Positions 44,909 through 53,203 of a stretch of DNA of 63,114 bases are shown here, piece by piece (position 1 is the stretch's first letter; each line of letters opens with the position of its first letter). The notes under the pieces were generated by a model that saw only the letters and a list, made by a program, of their open reading frames with translations, made no database searches and was not told the origin of the DNA. The position numbers and the translations under genes were made by a program. This DNA is from an uncultured Oscillospiraceae bacterium (GTDB lineage: Bacteria > Bacillota > Clostridia > Oscillospirales > Oscillospiraceae): contig CAKTNN010000012.1 in assembly GCA_934589065.1 (NCBI GenBank), forward strand, positions 1 to 63,114. Direction: 5' to 3'.

Positions 44909-44960
44909 CGAAAACGATTTCGCTATAGCAATAGTATACACTTTGCAACATAAAAGTCAA
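44909..44960 (-). promoter_or_regulatory. Promoter and candidate LacI-type operator of the first sugar importer
   Basis: On the minus strand TTGACT (44960-44955), a 16-base spacer and TATACT (44938-44933). Just downstream is a dyad CGAAA-NCGN-TTTCG at 44909-44922 (plus strand CGAAAACGATTTCG), placed over the first transcribed bases, as expected of a repressor site. It shares AAAACGATT with the site at 47762 and AACGATT also with 48050. Confidence 0.72.
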
Positions 44961-45151
44961 GCTTCACTTGTGAAATTTGTATATATCCACATTAAGGAAG
45001 ACGGGATTTCGTGCGAAATGCATAGGAAAGTGTTTCGTAACGTGGATGCGTTGCAGGAAGCTCGACACCCTTTTCACTTTTGCAAAAGTGTTAATGGTTA
45101 TTTTCCAGACCTTGAACAAACCGAAAACAGGCAGTGAACAAACAAAAAACA

Positions 45152-45230
45152 TTTCCCTTCTGTCGGCGCTGCACCCCCGGCAGAAGGGAAACCCCGGATA
45201 CCCCGGCGCGGATGCCGGGATATCTGGGGA
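45152..45230 (-). terminator. Tandem terminator after the GH94 gene
   Basis: The hairpin TTTCCCTTCTGTCGG / CCGGCAGAAGGGAAA (45152-45191, one wobble) is followed on the minus strand by ATGTTTTTTGTTT. A second hairpin, CCCGGC-N6-GCCGGG inside CCCCGGATA/TATCTGGGG (45193-45230), stands between it and the gene. Confidence 0.85.
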
Positions 45231-45286
45231 ATGGGTTTTGCTGTTGCCGGAGACAACTCTCTCCGCGGCCCTTTTTGGGAAGGGGG

Positions 45287-47725
45287 TTATCCCAGAGTTA
45301 CCTCCACCCGGACGTTCGCTCCGGCGGGAGCAACCGGCACCACGTTGCCGGAAACGGCCTTGCCGTCGACGGTGACGGAGGCAACGCCCTTCTGAACACC
45401 CTTGGGATTCAGAATGTGAATTTCATAGTCCGCGCCCCGGAACTTTCTGGAAACGGTAAATTCCTTCCATTCGGTGGGAACACAGGGATCCAGCATCAGG
45501 CCGTCCAGAGTGGGCACAACGCCCAGAATTGCCTGAGAGATGCTCAGGAACGTCCAGGCAGCCGTGCCGGTGAGCCAGGAGTTCTTTGCCTCGCCGAAGC
45601 TGGGGGCATCGATACCGGCAATCATCTGGCTGTATACGTAGGGCTCGGTGCGGTGAATCTCACTGATGGCCTCGGTATAGGCGGGGCAGGTGCGGCGGTA
45701 GACCTGGAAGGCCCGGTCGCCATGACCCAGCTCGGCCTCTGCACAGACAATCCAGGGGTTGTTGTGGCAGAAGATACCGGCATTTTCCTTATATCCGGGA
45801 GGATAGGAGCTGATTTCACCAAGGTTCAGGTAGTACTCCGTATAGGCAGGCTGCAGCAGCACAATGCCATACTTGGTATCCAGACGCTTTTCCACGCTCT
45901 TCAGGGCCTTGGCAGCCTCGCCGGTTTCCTTACCGATACCGGCCATGACGCACATACCCTGGGGCTCGATGAAGATCTGGCCCTCTTTGCACTCCTTGCT
46001 GCCCACGGGCGCGCCGTAGGCATCGTAGGCCCGGCGGAACCATTCGCCGTCCCAGCCGGCGGTGAGCACGGCCTTGTCCATTTCCTTCACGGCCTGAGCA
46101 ATCTGGTCAGCCTCGGCATTCAGGCCCAGGTGACGGCACAGGTTTACATAAGCATTGCCGTACTTTACGAACATACCGCCGATGAATACGCTTTCTGCCA
46201 CGGGGCCCTCGCTGGGGCCGGTGATCTGGAAGCTCTCGCCGGGATGGGCGGAGAAGCAGTTCAGGTTCAGACAGTCGTTCCAGTCGGCGCGACCGATGAG
46301 AGGCAGCTTGTGGGGGCCCAGGTGGGTCATGGTGTAGGTAACGCTGCGGCGCAGGTGCTCCATCAGGGGCGCTGCCAGGGATTCGTCGTTGTCAAAGGCG
46401 ACCTGCTCTTCCAGAATGGAGAAGTCGCCGGTTTCCCGCAGGTAGGCATCGGTACCGGCTACCAGCCACAGGGGGTCATCGTTAAAGCCGGAGCCAACAG
46501 CCAGGTTGCCCTTTTTGGTCAGGGGCTGATACTGATGGTAGGCAGAGCCATCGGGGAACTGGGTGGCGGCAATGTCCAGCAGCCGCTCTCTTGCCTTTTC
46601 GGGAATCATGTGGACAAAGCCCAATAGATCCTGGCAGGAGTCCCGGAAGCCCATGCCCCGGCCCATGCCGCTTTCAAAGTAGCTGGCGGAGCGGGACATA
46701 TTAAAGGTGACCATGCACTGATACTGGTTCCAGATGTTTACCATCCGGTCAACCTTCTCGTCACCGGTGGAGGCGGAGTAGTTGGACAGCAGCCGCTGCC
46801 AGTCCTCTGCCAGGGCTGCCATAGCGGCATCAAAGGCGCCGGGGGCATTGTACTTTGCCATCATGGCATCGGCCCGGGCCTTATTGATGACGCCGGGGGC
46901 GATGAACTTTTCTTCCTGAGGATTTTCAATGTAGCCCAGACCCAGCAGAATGCTCTTGCTTTCGCCGGGGGCCAGGTTCAGGTCGAATTCCATGGCGCCT
47001 ACAGGGGCCCAGCCGTGGGCAATCGTGCCGGTGCAGTGACCGTTCTTTACGGCTTCCGGCATCTGAGGGCCGCCGTAAACGCCTACAAACCCGTCCCGGG
47101 TGGTGTCGAAGCCGTCAAAGGGGGTATCGGACCAGAACACGGCGTAGTGATCCCGGCGCTCCCGGTACTCGGTCTTGTGGTAGATAGCCCGGTCGGTGAG
47201 CTCCACTTCGCCGGTGGAGAAGTTCCGCTGGAAGTTGGAGGAGTCGTCCATGGCATCCCACAGGCAGAACTCCAGATAGGGGAAGGCGGAAACGGACTGT
47301 GCGCTTTGCGTTTCGTTGGTTACGGTCAGGCGCATCAGCAGGCAGTTGTCTCCGTGGGGAACCATCATCTCCTGCTTGGCGGCAATACCGTTTTTCTTTC
47401 CCTCCAGAACAGTGTAGCCCAGGCCGTGGCGGCACTTGTAGGCATCCAGCTCCGTCTGCGTGGGCTGCCAGCCGGGATTCCAGACCGTTCCATCTGCATT
47501 TCTTAAATAGATGTGGAAACCATCGGAGTCCAGCGGGGAATTATTGTAGCGGTAGCGGGTGATCCGCCGGAGTCTGGCATCCTTATAAAAGCTGTAGCCT
47601 CCTGCGGTGTTAGACACCAAAGCGAAGAACGCTTCGCTGCCCAGGTAATTGATCCATGGCAAGGGCGTCTTGGGGGTTTCGATTACATACTCCCGGCGCT
47701 GATCGTCGAAATAGCCGTACTGCAT
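45287..47725 (-). CDS. Cellobiose phosphorylase, glycoside hydrolase family 94
   Basis: 812 aa, the length of known clostridial cellobiose phosphorylases (about 811). It splits cellobiose with phosphate into glucose 1-phosphate and glucose, saving ATP. Motifs: MQYGYFDDQRREYVIETP, TPLPWINYLGSEAFFALVSN, AGGYSFYKDARLRRITRYRY (split across residues 21-60), MGFRDSCQDLLGF, RADWNDCLNLNCFS at about 479-492 with the catalytic Asp, and GIFCHNNPWI. Cellodextrin phosphorylase would be longer (about 980). No signal peptide; cytosolic. It is transcribed alone between the two sugar importers, and a palindrome covers its promoter region. Confidence 0.93.
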   Translation of the reverse strand: MQYGYFDDQRREYVIETPKTPLPWINYLGSEAFFALVSNTAGGYSFYKDARLRRITRYRYNNSPLDSDGFHIYLRNADGTVWNPGWQPTQTELDAYKCRHGLGYTVLEGKKNGIAAKQEMMVPHGDNCLLMRLTVTNETQSAQSVSAFPYLEFCLWDAMDDSSNFQRNFSTGEVELTDRAIYHKTEYRERRDHYAVFWSDTPFDGFDTTRDGFVGVYGGPQMPEAVKNGHCTGTIAHGWAPVGAMEFDLNLAPGESKSILLGLGYIENPQEEKFIAPGVINKARADAMMAKYNAPGAFDAAMAALAEDWQRLLSNYSASTGDEKVDRMVNIWNQYQCMVTFNMSRSASYFESGMGRGMGFRDSCQDLLGFVHMIPEKARERLLDIAATQFPDGSAYHQYQPLTKKGNLAVGSGFNDDPLWLVAGTDAYLRETGDFSILEEQVAFDNDESLAAPLMEHLRRSVTYTMTHLGPHKLPLIGRADWNDCLNLNCFSAHPGESFQITGPSEGPVAESVFIGGMFVKYGNAYVNLCRHLGLNAEADQIAQAVKEMDKAVLTAGWDGEWFRRAYDAYGAPVGSKECKEGQIFIEPQGMCVMAGIGKETGEAAKALKSVEKRLDTKYGIVLLQPAYTEYYLNLGEISSYPPGYKENAGIFCHNNPWIVCAEAELGHGDRAFQVYRRTCPAYTEAISEIHRTEPYVYSQMIAGIDAPSFGEAKNSWLTGTAAWTFLSISQAILGVVPTLDGLMLDPCVPTEWKEFTVSRKFRGADYEIHILNPKGVQKGVASVTVDGKAVSGNVVPVAPAGANVRVEVTLG

Positions 47726-47745
47726 TTCGGTTCCTCCTTTTTATT

Positions 47746-47780
47746 CCCACATAATCGTATAGAAAACGATTAAGTGTGGG
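47746..47780. promoter_or_regulatory. Interrupted palindrome upstream of GH94, candidate operator
   Basis: CCCACATAATCGT (47746-47758) pairs with ACGATTAAGTGTGGG (47766-47780) apart from a 2-base bulge, around ATAGAAA. It ends 20 bases before the GH94 start codon. The right arm contains AACGATTAAG, identical to the site at 48049-48058. The promoter itself is uncertain (a weak TTGCCC/TATACG pair overlaps the palindrome). Confidence 0.6.
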
Positions 47781-48008
47781 CAATCTCTGATTTAGAATAC
47801 ATTATTTTTTGAAAAAACGCAATACTCTTTCGCTTGCTCCCAGAATTTTAGTGAACCTGAACAGTTTAAGTAGGTTGTGCTTGTGCAATTTTACGGTTTA
47901 CGAAAAAACTACGAAACTTTTAACTTGTCAACATGAACATTTTTTTTGGGAGTTTTTGTTCAAACAATTCAAATTTCACCGTTTCGCTAAAAAACTTAAA
48001 AATGGCTC

Positions 48009-48058
48009 TTGCATTTTTAGCAAAAACGCGCTATCCTAAAGCTACGATAACGATTAAG
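48009..48058 (+). promoter_or_regulatory. Promoter and candidate LacI-type operator of the second sugar importer
   Basis: TTGCAT (48009-48014), a 17-base spacer, TATCCT (48032-48037), then CGATAACGATTAAG at 48045-48058 over the expected start of transcription. The site shares AACGATTAAG with the GH94 palindrome. The leader to the start codon is about 150 bases. Confidence 0.68.
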
Positions 48059-48194
48059 GAAATCCGAGGCAGCCAGTCAGGAAAACAAAGAATTCCTCAG
48101 AGTTCCCCCGGAAGTCCCAAATCCGAATCGATGTCCCCTGCCAAAGGCAGAGTACATACACAAATGCATCAATTCTTTGAAGGAGGAAAATTCA

Positions 48195-49547
48195 ATGAAA
48201 AAGGCATTATCCCTGATCCTTGCCTTGACCATGGTTCTGGCACTGTGTGCCTGTGGTCAGCAAGCCGCTCCCGCAGCCACTGAGGCTCCTGCAGCCACTG
48301 AGGCTCCCGCTACCGAAGCTCCTGCTACCGAGGCTCCCGCAGCTGAGGAAGGCAAGGTCTTCAACATCTACGCTTGGAACGAAGAGTTCAAGGGCTTCTT
48401 CGAGAAGTACTACACCGTTCCCGAAGGCGTAACCGTTAACTGGATCATCACCCCCAGCGATGGCGGTGCATACCAGGAGAAGCTGGATCAGGCCCTGATG
48501 GCTCAGGATTCTGCAGCTGCCGACGACAAGGTCGACCTGTTCCTGGCTGAAGCTGACTACATCCAGAAGTACACCGGTTCTGACTACACTCAGGACGTTA
48601 CCGCTCTGGGCGTTACCGATTTCTCCAACACCTATGACTACACTGTGCAGACCGCTTCCGACGCCAATGGCGTTGTTAAGGGCGTTTCCTTCCAGTGCTG
48701 CCCCGCTGCTCTGATCTACCGCCGCTCCATCGCTAAGGATGTTCTGGGCACCGACGATCCCGATGAGGTTCAGGCTGCTCTGTCCGACTGGACTAAGTTC
48801 GCTGATGTAGCTGCTCAGGCTAAGGCTAAGGGCTACTACATGACCGCTTCCGAGTCCGCTACCTACCGTGTATTCTCCAACAACGTTTCCTCTCCCTTCG
48901 TTGATGACGGCAACAACCTGCAGATCGATGACGCTATCAAGACCTGGATGGCTCAGGCTAAGGAGTTCACCGAGAAGGGTTACACCCAGACCTGCGACAT
49001 CTGGTCCGACGAGTGCACCGCTCAGATGTTCAAGGACGGCAAGACCATGTGCTACTTTGGACCTGCTTGGTACTACAACTTCTCCATGGGCAATGCTCAG
49101 GATGCTGAGAAGGGCTGCTTCGGTGACTGGGCCATCTGCGAAGGTCCTCAGGCTCACTTCTGGGGCGGCACCTGGCTGCTGGCTCCTACCGGCACCGACA
49201 ACCCCACCATGGTTGCTGACATTATGAACACCTTCATCAACGATGAGGATGTCTGCACCAAGCTGGTTAAGGACGAGATGCAGTTCTCCAACAACCAGAA
49301 GGTTAACGCTGCTTGCGCTGCTGAGGGCGGCAACGACTTCCTGGGCGGCCAGAACGACACCGCTCTGTTCTGCGAGCTGGCTAAGAACATCGTTTTCGAG
49401 AACCACACCATCTACGACCAGGTCATCAACGAGGATCTGCAGAAGTGCTGGCGTGAGTACTGCGATGGCGACGTGACCGAAGATGCCGCTATGAGCAACT
49501 TCTACGCTCTGGTTTCCGAGTCCTATCCCACCATCGTAACTCCGTAA
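48195..49547 (+). CDS. Sugar ABC substrate-binding lipoprotein 2
   Basis: 450 aa from the ATG at 48195 (GGAGG). Lipoprotein signal MKKALSLILALTMVLALCAC, then a repetitive TEAPA linker (about 25-50) and a sugar-binding domain. It is paralogous to the protein at 43378 (IYRRSIAKDVLGTDDPDEV against IYRRSIAKEVFGSDDPAVV). Codon use is strongly biased (GCT, AAG, CTG, TAC), suggesting high expression. The ligand is probably cello-oligosaccharide-like, inferred from context. Confidence 0.92.
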   Translation: MKKALSLILALTMVLALCACGQQAAPAATEAPAATEAPATEAPATEAPAAEEGKVFNIYAWNEEFKGFFEKYYTVPEGVTVNWIITPSDGGAYQEKLDQALMAQDSAAADDKVDLFLAEADYIQKYTGSDYTQDVTALGVTDFSNTYDYTVQTASDANGVVKGVSFQCCPAALIYRRSIAKDVLGTDDPDEVQAALSDWTKFADVAAQAKAKGYYMTASESATYRVFSNNVSSPFVDDGNNLQIDDAIKTWMAQAKEFTEKGYTQTCDIWSDECTAQMFKDGKTMCYFGPAWYYNFSMGNAQDAEKGCFGDWAICEGPQAHFWGGTWLLAPTGTDNPTMVADIMNTFINDEDVCTKLVKDEMQFSNNQKVNAACAAEGGNDFLGGQNDTALFCELAKNIVFENHTIYDQVINEDLQKCWREYCDGDVTEDAAMSNFYALVSESYPTIVTP

Positions 49548-49571
49548 AACGAGCTTCCACGAAAATTCCTT

Positions 49572-49599
49572 ACGGGGCAGGGCCTGCGCCCTGCCCCGT
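49572..49599 (+). terminator. Hairpin between the second sugar-binding protein and its permeases
   Basis: ACGGGGCAGGG and CCCTGCCCCGT flank a 6-base loop; ATCCTTTCCTTT follows. It is probably a partial terminator. Confidence 0.78.
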
Positions 49600-49699
49600 A
49601 TCCTTTCCTTTCGGAATTGGCTCTCTGGGCGCGTACCTACGCACCCGGAGAGGCGCTGCTGAAAGGCAGGCCTGTATCCAGATATAGGGAGGTCATTTC

Positions 49700-50641
49700 A
49701 TGAAATCGAAAACTGCCGTAGCACGCCCCAAGCGGAAAGGCATCAGCTATGCGAAGTGGGGCTACCTGTTTATCCTGCCCTTCTTTATTTCCTACTGTGT
49801 GTTCTCGCTGCTCCCCCAGCTCATGACCATCTACAACAGCTTCTTCGAGAATTATCGGGAAGGTCTGACTCAGGTTGGCCCTTACTTCGTGGGTATGCAG
49901 AACTATGTCAAGCTCTTTACCCCGGATAAGAACGGCTCGATCATTATTCTGAAGTTCGCTGCCAATACCCTCATCATGTGGATTGAGGGCGCTGTTCCCC
50001 AGATCCTCATTGCTCTGCTGCTGAGTGTGTTCTTCACCAGCTACCGGCTGAAAATCAAGGGCCAGCAGTTCTTTAAGACGGTTATTTATATGCCCAACCT
50101 GATCATGGCCTCCGCATTCTCCATGCTGTTCTTCACCCTGTTCTCCAACGTGGGCCCTGTGAACCAGCTGATCGTGCAGATGGGCTGGTCGGATGTGGCG
50201 ATTCCCTTCTTCGACAAGCAGATTACCGTTCGCGGCCTGGTTGCGCTGATGAACTTCCTGATGTGGTTCGGCAATACCACCATTTTGCTGATGGCCGGTA
50301 TCATGGGCATCGATCAGGCCCTCTTTGAGGCTGCCAACCTGGACGGCGCATCCTCCATTCAGACCTTCTTCCGTGTGACTCTGCCTCTGCTGATGCCGGT
50401 GCTGGTTTACACCATCATCACCGCTCTGATCGGCGGCCTGCAGATGTTCGATGTACCTCAGGTTCTGACCAACGGCGCCGGCACTCCCAACCGGTCTTCC
50501 ACCACCCTGATTATGTACCTGAACAACTTCCTGAAGACCAGCAAAAACTACGGTATGGCCGGTGCAGTTTCCGTGATTATCTTCATCATTACGGGCCTGC
50601 TGAGCATTGTGGTCTTCAAGAGCCTGACCAAAGAAGATTAA
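49700..50641 (+). CDS. Carbohydrate ABC permease, MalF type, second importer
   Basis: 313 aa with six membrane helices. The basic N-terminus (KSKTAVARPKRKGISYAKWGYLF) resembles that of the MalF-type permease at 42288 (ending SYAKYGYLF). EAA loop ALFEAANLDGASSIQTFFRV. The pair of importers therefore arose by duplication of a whole SBP-permease-permease set. Confidence 0.95.
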   Translation: MKSKTAVARPKRKGISYAKWGYLFILPFFISYCVFSLLPQLMTIYNSFFENYREGLTQVGPYFVGMQNYVKLFTPDKNGSIIILKFAANTLIMWIEGAVPQILIALLLSVFFTSYRLKIKGQQFFKTVIYMPNLIMASAFSMLFFTLFSNVGPVNQLIVQMGWSDVAIPFFDKQITVRGLVALMNFLMWFGNTTILLMAGIMGIDQALFEAANLDGASSIQTFFRVTLPLLMPVLVYTIITALIGGLQMFDVPQVLTNGAGTPNRSSTTLIMYLNNFLKTSKNYGMAGAVSVIIFIITGLLSIVVFKSLTKED

Positions 50642-50653
50642 GGAGGAGCCGCT

Positions 50654-51547
50654 ATGTCTGCAAATACCAAAGAAGTTCGCAAAGTGAACGACAAGGACAG
50701 CCGCCAGGCAAAAGCTATGCTGACTCTGAGCCGTATCGTGGTTTACGCCATCCTGATTTTCCTGAGCTTCCTGTGCCTGTTCTCTTTCTATATGCTGATT
50801 ATCAATTCCACCCGTTCCAACGCAGACCTGCAGGGCGGTTTCAGGCTGCTGCCCCAGGGTAACTTCCTGACCAACCTGAAAAACGCCTGGACGGATAGCT
50901 CTATCAACATCCCCAGAGGCATGGCAAACAGCTTCTTCGTTGCTGCTACCACCGCCCTGTTGACCACCTATTTCTCCGCCCTCACTGCTTACGGCCTCCA
51001 TGCTTATGATTTTAAGCTGAAGGGCGCTGCCACTACCTTCATTCTGGCAGTCATGGTTATCCCCAAGCAGGTCAGTGCTTCCGGTTTTGTACAGCTGTGC
51101 TACCGTTTCGGCCTGACCGACAGCTACCTGCCTCTGATTCTGCCCGGCATCGCCGCTCCTGTGGTATTCTTCTACATGAAGCAATACATGGCAAGCGTCC
51201 TGCCCATGGAAATTGTGGATGCCGCCCGTGTGGATGGCTGCGGTGAGTTCCGCACCTTCAACCGGATCGTGCTTCCTATGATTAAGCCCGCTATGGCTGT
51301 TCAGCTGATCTTCTCCTTCGTGGAGTCCTGGAATAACTACTTCCTGCCCGCTCTGCTGCTGAACAAGTCCGAGATGAAGACCGTTCCTATGATGATTGCT
51401 CAGCTGCGTGCTGCGGACTATTCCAAGTTCGATATGGGCAAGGTGTATATGTTCATCCTGCTGGCAATTCTGCCTGTGCTGATTGTTTACATCTTCCTGT
51501 CCCGCTCCATCATCAAGGGCGTCACTGCTGGTTCCGTTAAGGGATAA
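50654..51547 (+). CDS. Carbohydrate ABC permease, MalG type, second importer
   Basis: 297 aa with six membrane helices. EAA loop EIVDAARVDGCGEFRTFNRI and the SWNNYFLPALLL segment, parallel to the protein at 41422. RBS AAGGAGG, 12 bases after the partner. The next gene is the LacI-type regulator after a terminator. No ATPase is encoded here either. Confidence 0.95.
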   Translation: MSANTKEVRKVNDKDSRQAKAMLTLSRIVVYAILIFLSFLCLFSFYMLIINSTRSNADLQGGFRLLPQGNFLTNLKNAWTDSSINIPRGMANSFFVAATTALLTTYFSALTAYGLHAYDFKLKGAATTFILAVMVIPKQVSASGFVQLCYRFGLTDSYLPLILPGIAAPVVFFYMKQYMASVLPMEIVDAARVDGCGEFRTFNRIVLPMIKPAMAVQLIFSFVESWNNYFLPALLLNKSEMKTVPMMIAQLRAADYSKFDMGKVYMFILLAILPVLIVYIFLSRSIIKGVTAGSVKG

Positions 51548-51552
51548 TGAAA

Positions 51553-51598
51553 TAAATTCCCCCATATCGGCTGGCAATAGGCCGGTATGGGGAATTTT
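51553..51598 (+). terminator. Terminator between the second importer and lacI
   Basis: AAATTCCCCCATATCGGC pairs with GCCGGTATGGGGAATTT (one bulged C) around a loop, ending in TTTTT. Confidence 0.8.
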
Positions 51599-51618
51599 TA
51601 GGAAAGGAGCCTTTTTCC

Positions 51619-52626
51619 ATGGTTTCCATGAAAGATATTGCCCAGCGCTGCGGTGTCTCTGTTGCAACCGTCAGTAAGGCACTGAATGATCAACCGGATA
51701 TTGGCGCGGAAACCCGGGAACGGATTCGCTCCGCCGCCGAGGAAATGGGCTACGTAACCAATTCCGCCGCCAGGGCACTGAAAGCAAACCGTACCTTTAA
51801 TATCGGAATTCTCTTTGTGGATGAGCGGAACAGCGGCCTGACCCACGAATACTTCTCCTCCATGCTGGAAAGCCTGAAGGTGGAGGTGGAATCCAAGGGC
51901 TACGATGTAACCTTTATCAACCGCAATGTAGGTCGTCAGCGCAGCTATTTGCAGCACTGCCTGTATCGCGGTGTGGATGGCGTTGTGATCGCCTGCGTGG
52001 ATTTCTCCGACCCGGAGGTTCTGGAGCTGGTGAATTCCAATTTGCCGGTGGTGACCATTGACCACGTTTTTAACAACCGAATGAGCGTGGTTTCCGACAA
52101 TGTTCAGGGCATGGAGGCCCTGGTCCGGTATGCTTATATCAACGGGCACCGGAAGCTTGCCTATATTCACGGCGAGCGCACCACCGTTACGGAGAACCGT
52201 CTGACCGGCTTCTATCGGGCTTGCGAGGCCCTGGGCATCAGCATCGATGATACCCTGGTGCGGGAAAGCCGTTACCATGATGCAAAGATGTGTGCCGAGG
52301 TGACAAGGGAGCTGTTGTCCGGCCCCAATCGCCCCACCTGTATTTTCTTCCCCGATGACTATTCCTACATCGGTGGAATGAATGTGATTCGGGAGATGGG
52401 TCTGCGGATTCCGGAAGACATTTCCGTAATGGGATACGATGGCGTGAATCTGGCGGATATTGTTTCTCCAAGGCTGACCACTTACTGCCAGGATACTTTT
52501 GCTATCGGTCGCGCGGCAGCCAGAGGGCTTATCGATTTAATCGAGCGTCCCAGAACTACCCTGACGGACAGAGTCGTTGTACCCGGTCACATCCGCGTCC
52601 GGGAATCCGTTGCCAAGCTGAAATAA
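51619..52626 (+). CDS. LacI-family transcriptional regulator
   Basis: 335 aa. The N-terminal helix-turn-helix is KDIAQRCGVSVATVSKALN (about 5-23) with the hinge helix NSAARALKANRT, followed by a periplasmic-binding-protein-like sensor domain (about 60-330: IGILFVDERNSGLTHEYF, VDGVVIACVDF, SVMGYDGVNLADIVSPRLTT). It probably represses the beta-glucoside genes around it and releases DNA on binding a sugar; the AACGATT-containing dyads at 44909, 47746 and 48045 are its candidate sites. RBS AAGGAG. Confidence 0.94.
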   Translation: MVSMKDIAQRCGVSVATVSKALNDQPDIGAETRERIRSAAEEMGYVTNSAARALKANRTFNIGILFVDERNSGLTHEYFSSMLESLKVEVESKGYDVTFINRNVGRQRSYLQHCLYRGVDGVVIACVDFSDPEVLELVNSNLPVVTIDHVFNNRMSVVSDNVQGMEALVRYAYINGHRKLAYIHGERTTVTENRLTGFYRACEALGISIDDTLVRESRYHDAKMCAEVTRELLSGPNRPTCIFFPDDYSYIGGMNVIREMGLRIPEDISVMGYDGVNLADIVSPRLTTYCQDTFAIGRAAARGLIDLIERPRTTLTDRVVVPGHIRVRESVAKLK

Positions 52627-52639
52627 ACAAACGAAAAGC

Positions 52640-52664
52640 AGAGAGACGCCCGGTGCGTCTCTCT
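52640..52664 (+). terminator. Terminator after lacI
   Basis: AGAGAGACGC and GCGTCTCTCT flank CCGGT, followed by TTTCTG. A further ATGGGACG/CGTCCCAT stem lies at about 52704-52732. Confidence 0.8.
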
Positions 52665-52772
52665 TTTCTGTTGCCGCGCCCTGCGGGGCGCCTTCGCCTC
52701 CCTACATGGGACGTAACCCCTGCTGCGTCCCATACCTGCGATTCCAAACGCTTCTCTTCGGAAGAAAACACT

Positions 52773-52813
52773 TGACAATACTGTAATTACTGTATATACT
52801 TAGCATATACAGT
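52773..52813 (+). promoter_or_regulatory. Promoter with overlapping GntR operator
   Basis: TTGACA (52773-52778), a 16-base spacer and TATACT (52795-52800). A perfect dyad ACTGTATAT-N7-ATATACAGT covers 52789-52813, from within the spacer to past the -10. The placement implies that the GntR protein encoded 13 bases downstream represses its own operon. Confidence 0.85.
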
Positions 52814-52825
52814 TGAGGTGACAAT

Positions 52826-53203
52826 ATGGATATACTCATCGATAACAAAAGCGGCGCACCGATTTACGATCAGATCTACAGCCAGATTAAGGCCCAGATT
52901 ATCAGCGGCGCGCTGAAGGAGAACGAAGCGCTGCCCTCCATTCGGGGGCTTGCCAAGGACTTGCGCATCAGTTTCATTACCACCAAGCGTGCCTACGAGG
53001 AGCTGGAAAAAGAGGGCTTTCTCTATACCGTTCCCGCAAAGGGCTGCTATGTGGCGCCCCGAAATACGGAACTCCTGCGCGAGGAAAACCTGAAAAAAAT
53101 TGAGTGGCACATTGACGAGGCCCTTCGTCTGGCGGCGGAAAGCGGGTTGGAGGCCGGACAGGTCCTGAAAATGGTTCAATTTGCATTGGAGGAAAAGCCA
53201 TGA
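52826..53203 (+). CDS. GntR-family regulator, YtrA subfamily
   Basis: 125 aa. A winged helix at about 10-75 (APIYDQIYSQIKAQIISGAL, LPSIRGLAKDLRISFITTKRAYEELEKEGF as consecutive segments) with a short helical C-terminus and no ligand-binding domain, as in YtrA regulators of ABC exporters. It overlaps the ABC ATPase gene by 4 bases. A matching operator sits in its promoter. Confidence 0.94.
   Translation: MDILIDNKSGAPIYDQIYSQIKAQIISGALKENEALPSIRGLAKDLRISFITTKRAYEELEKEGFLYTVPAKGCYVAPRNTELLREENLKKIEWHIDEALRLAAESGLEAGQVLKMVQFALEEKP

Larger units (their letters stand above)
44794..45286. other. Palindrome-rich intergenic region, 493 bases
   Basis: Besides the promoter/operator (44909-44960) and the terminators (45152-45230), it holds TTCAC-TT-GTGAA (44963-44974), ATTTCG-TG-CGAAAT (45006-45019) and a perfect 16-bp palindrome CACTTTTGCAAAAGTG (45075-45090). 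A 62-codon minus-strand frame (44964-45152) has no RBS and is probably chance. The palindromes may be additional regulator sites. Confidence 0.6.
47726..48194. other. AT-rich divergent regulatory region, 469 bases
   Basis: It lies between GH94 (minus) and the second sugar importer (plus). It holds the palindrome at 47746-47780, a GCTAAAAA/TTTTTAGC inverted repeat (47986-47993 with 48014-48021) and the promoter/operator at 48009-48058. A 76-codon plus-strand frame (47809-48039) lacks an RBS and homology and is probably chance. Confidence 0.6.

Noticed and set aside
44964..45152. A 62-codon minus-strand gene in the palindrome-rich gap
   Set aside because: No RBS, no recognisable sequence, and it overlaps palindromes and the GH94 terminator.
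43351..46627. Long plus-strand frames (about 490 codons each) across the sugar-binding protein and GH94 genes
   Set aside because: Antisense to conserved genes with good starts and signals; Gly/Val/Leu-rich chance products.
47809..48039. A 76-codon plus-strand gene upstream of the second importer
   Set aside because: No RBS; AT-rich control region; it overlaps the promoter of the importer.
49637..51667. A 676-codon open frame antisense to the two permease genes
   Set aside because: Shadow of membrane proteins; His/Gln/Asn-rich composition.
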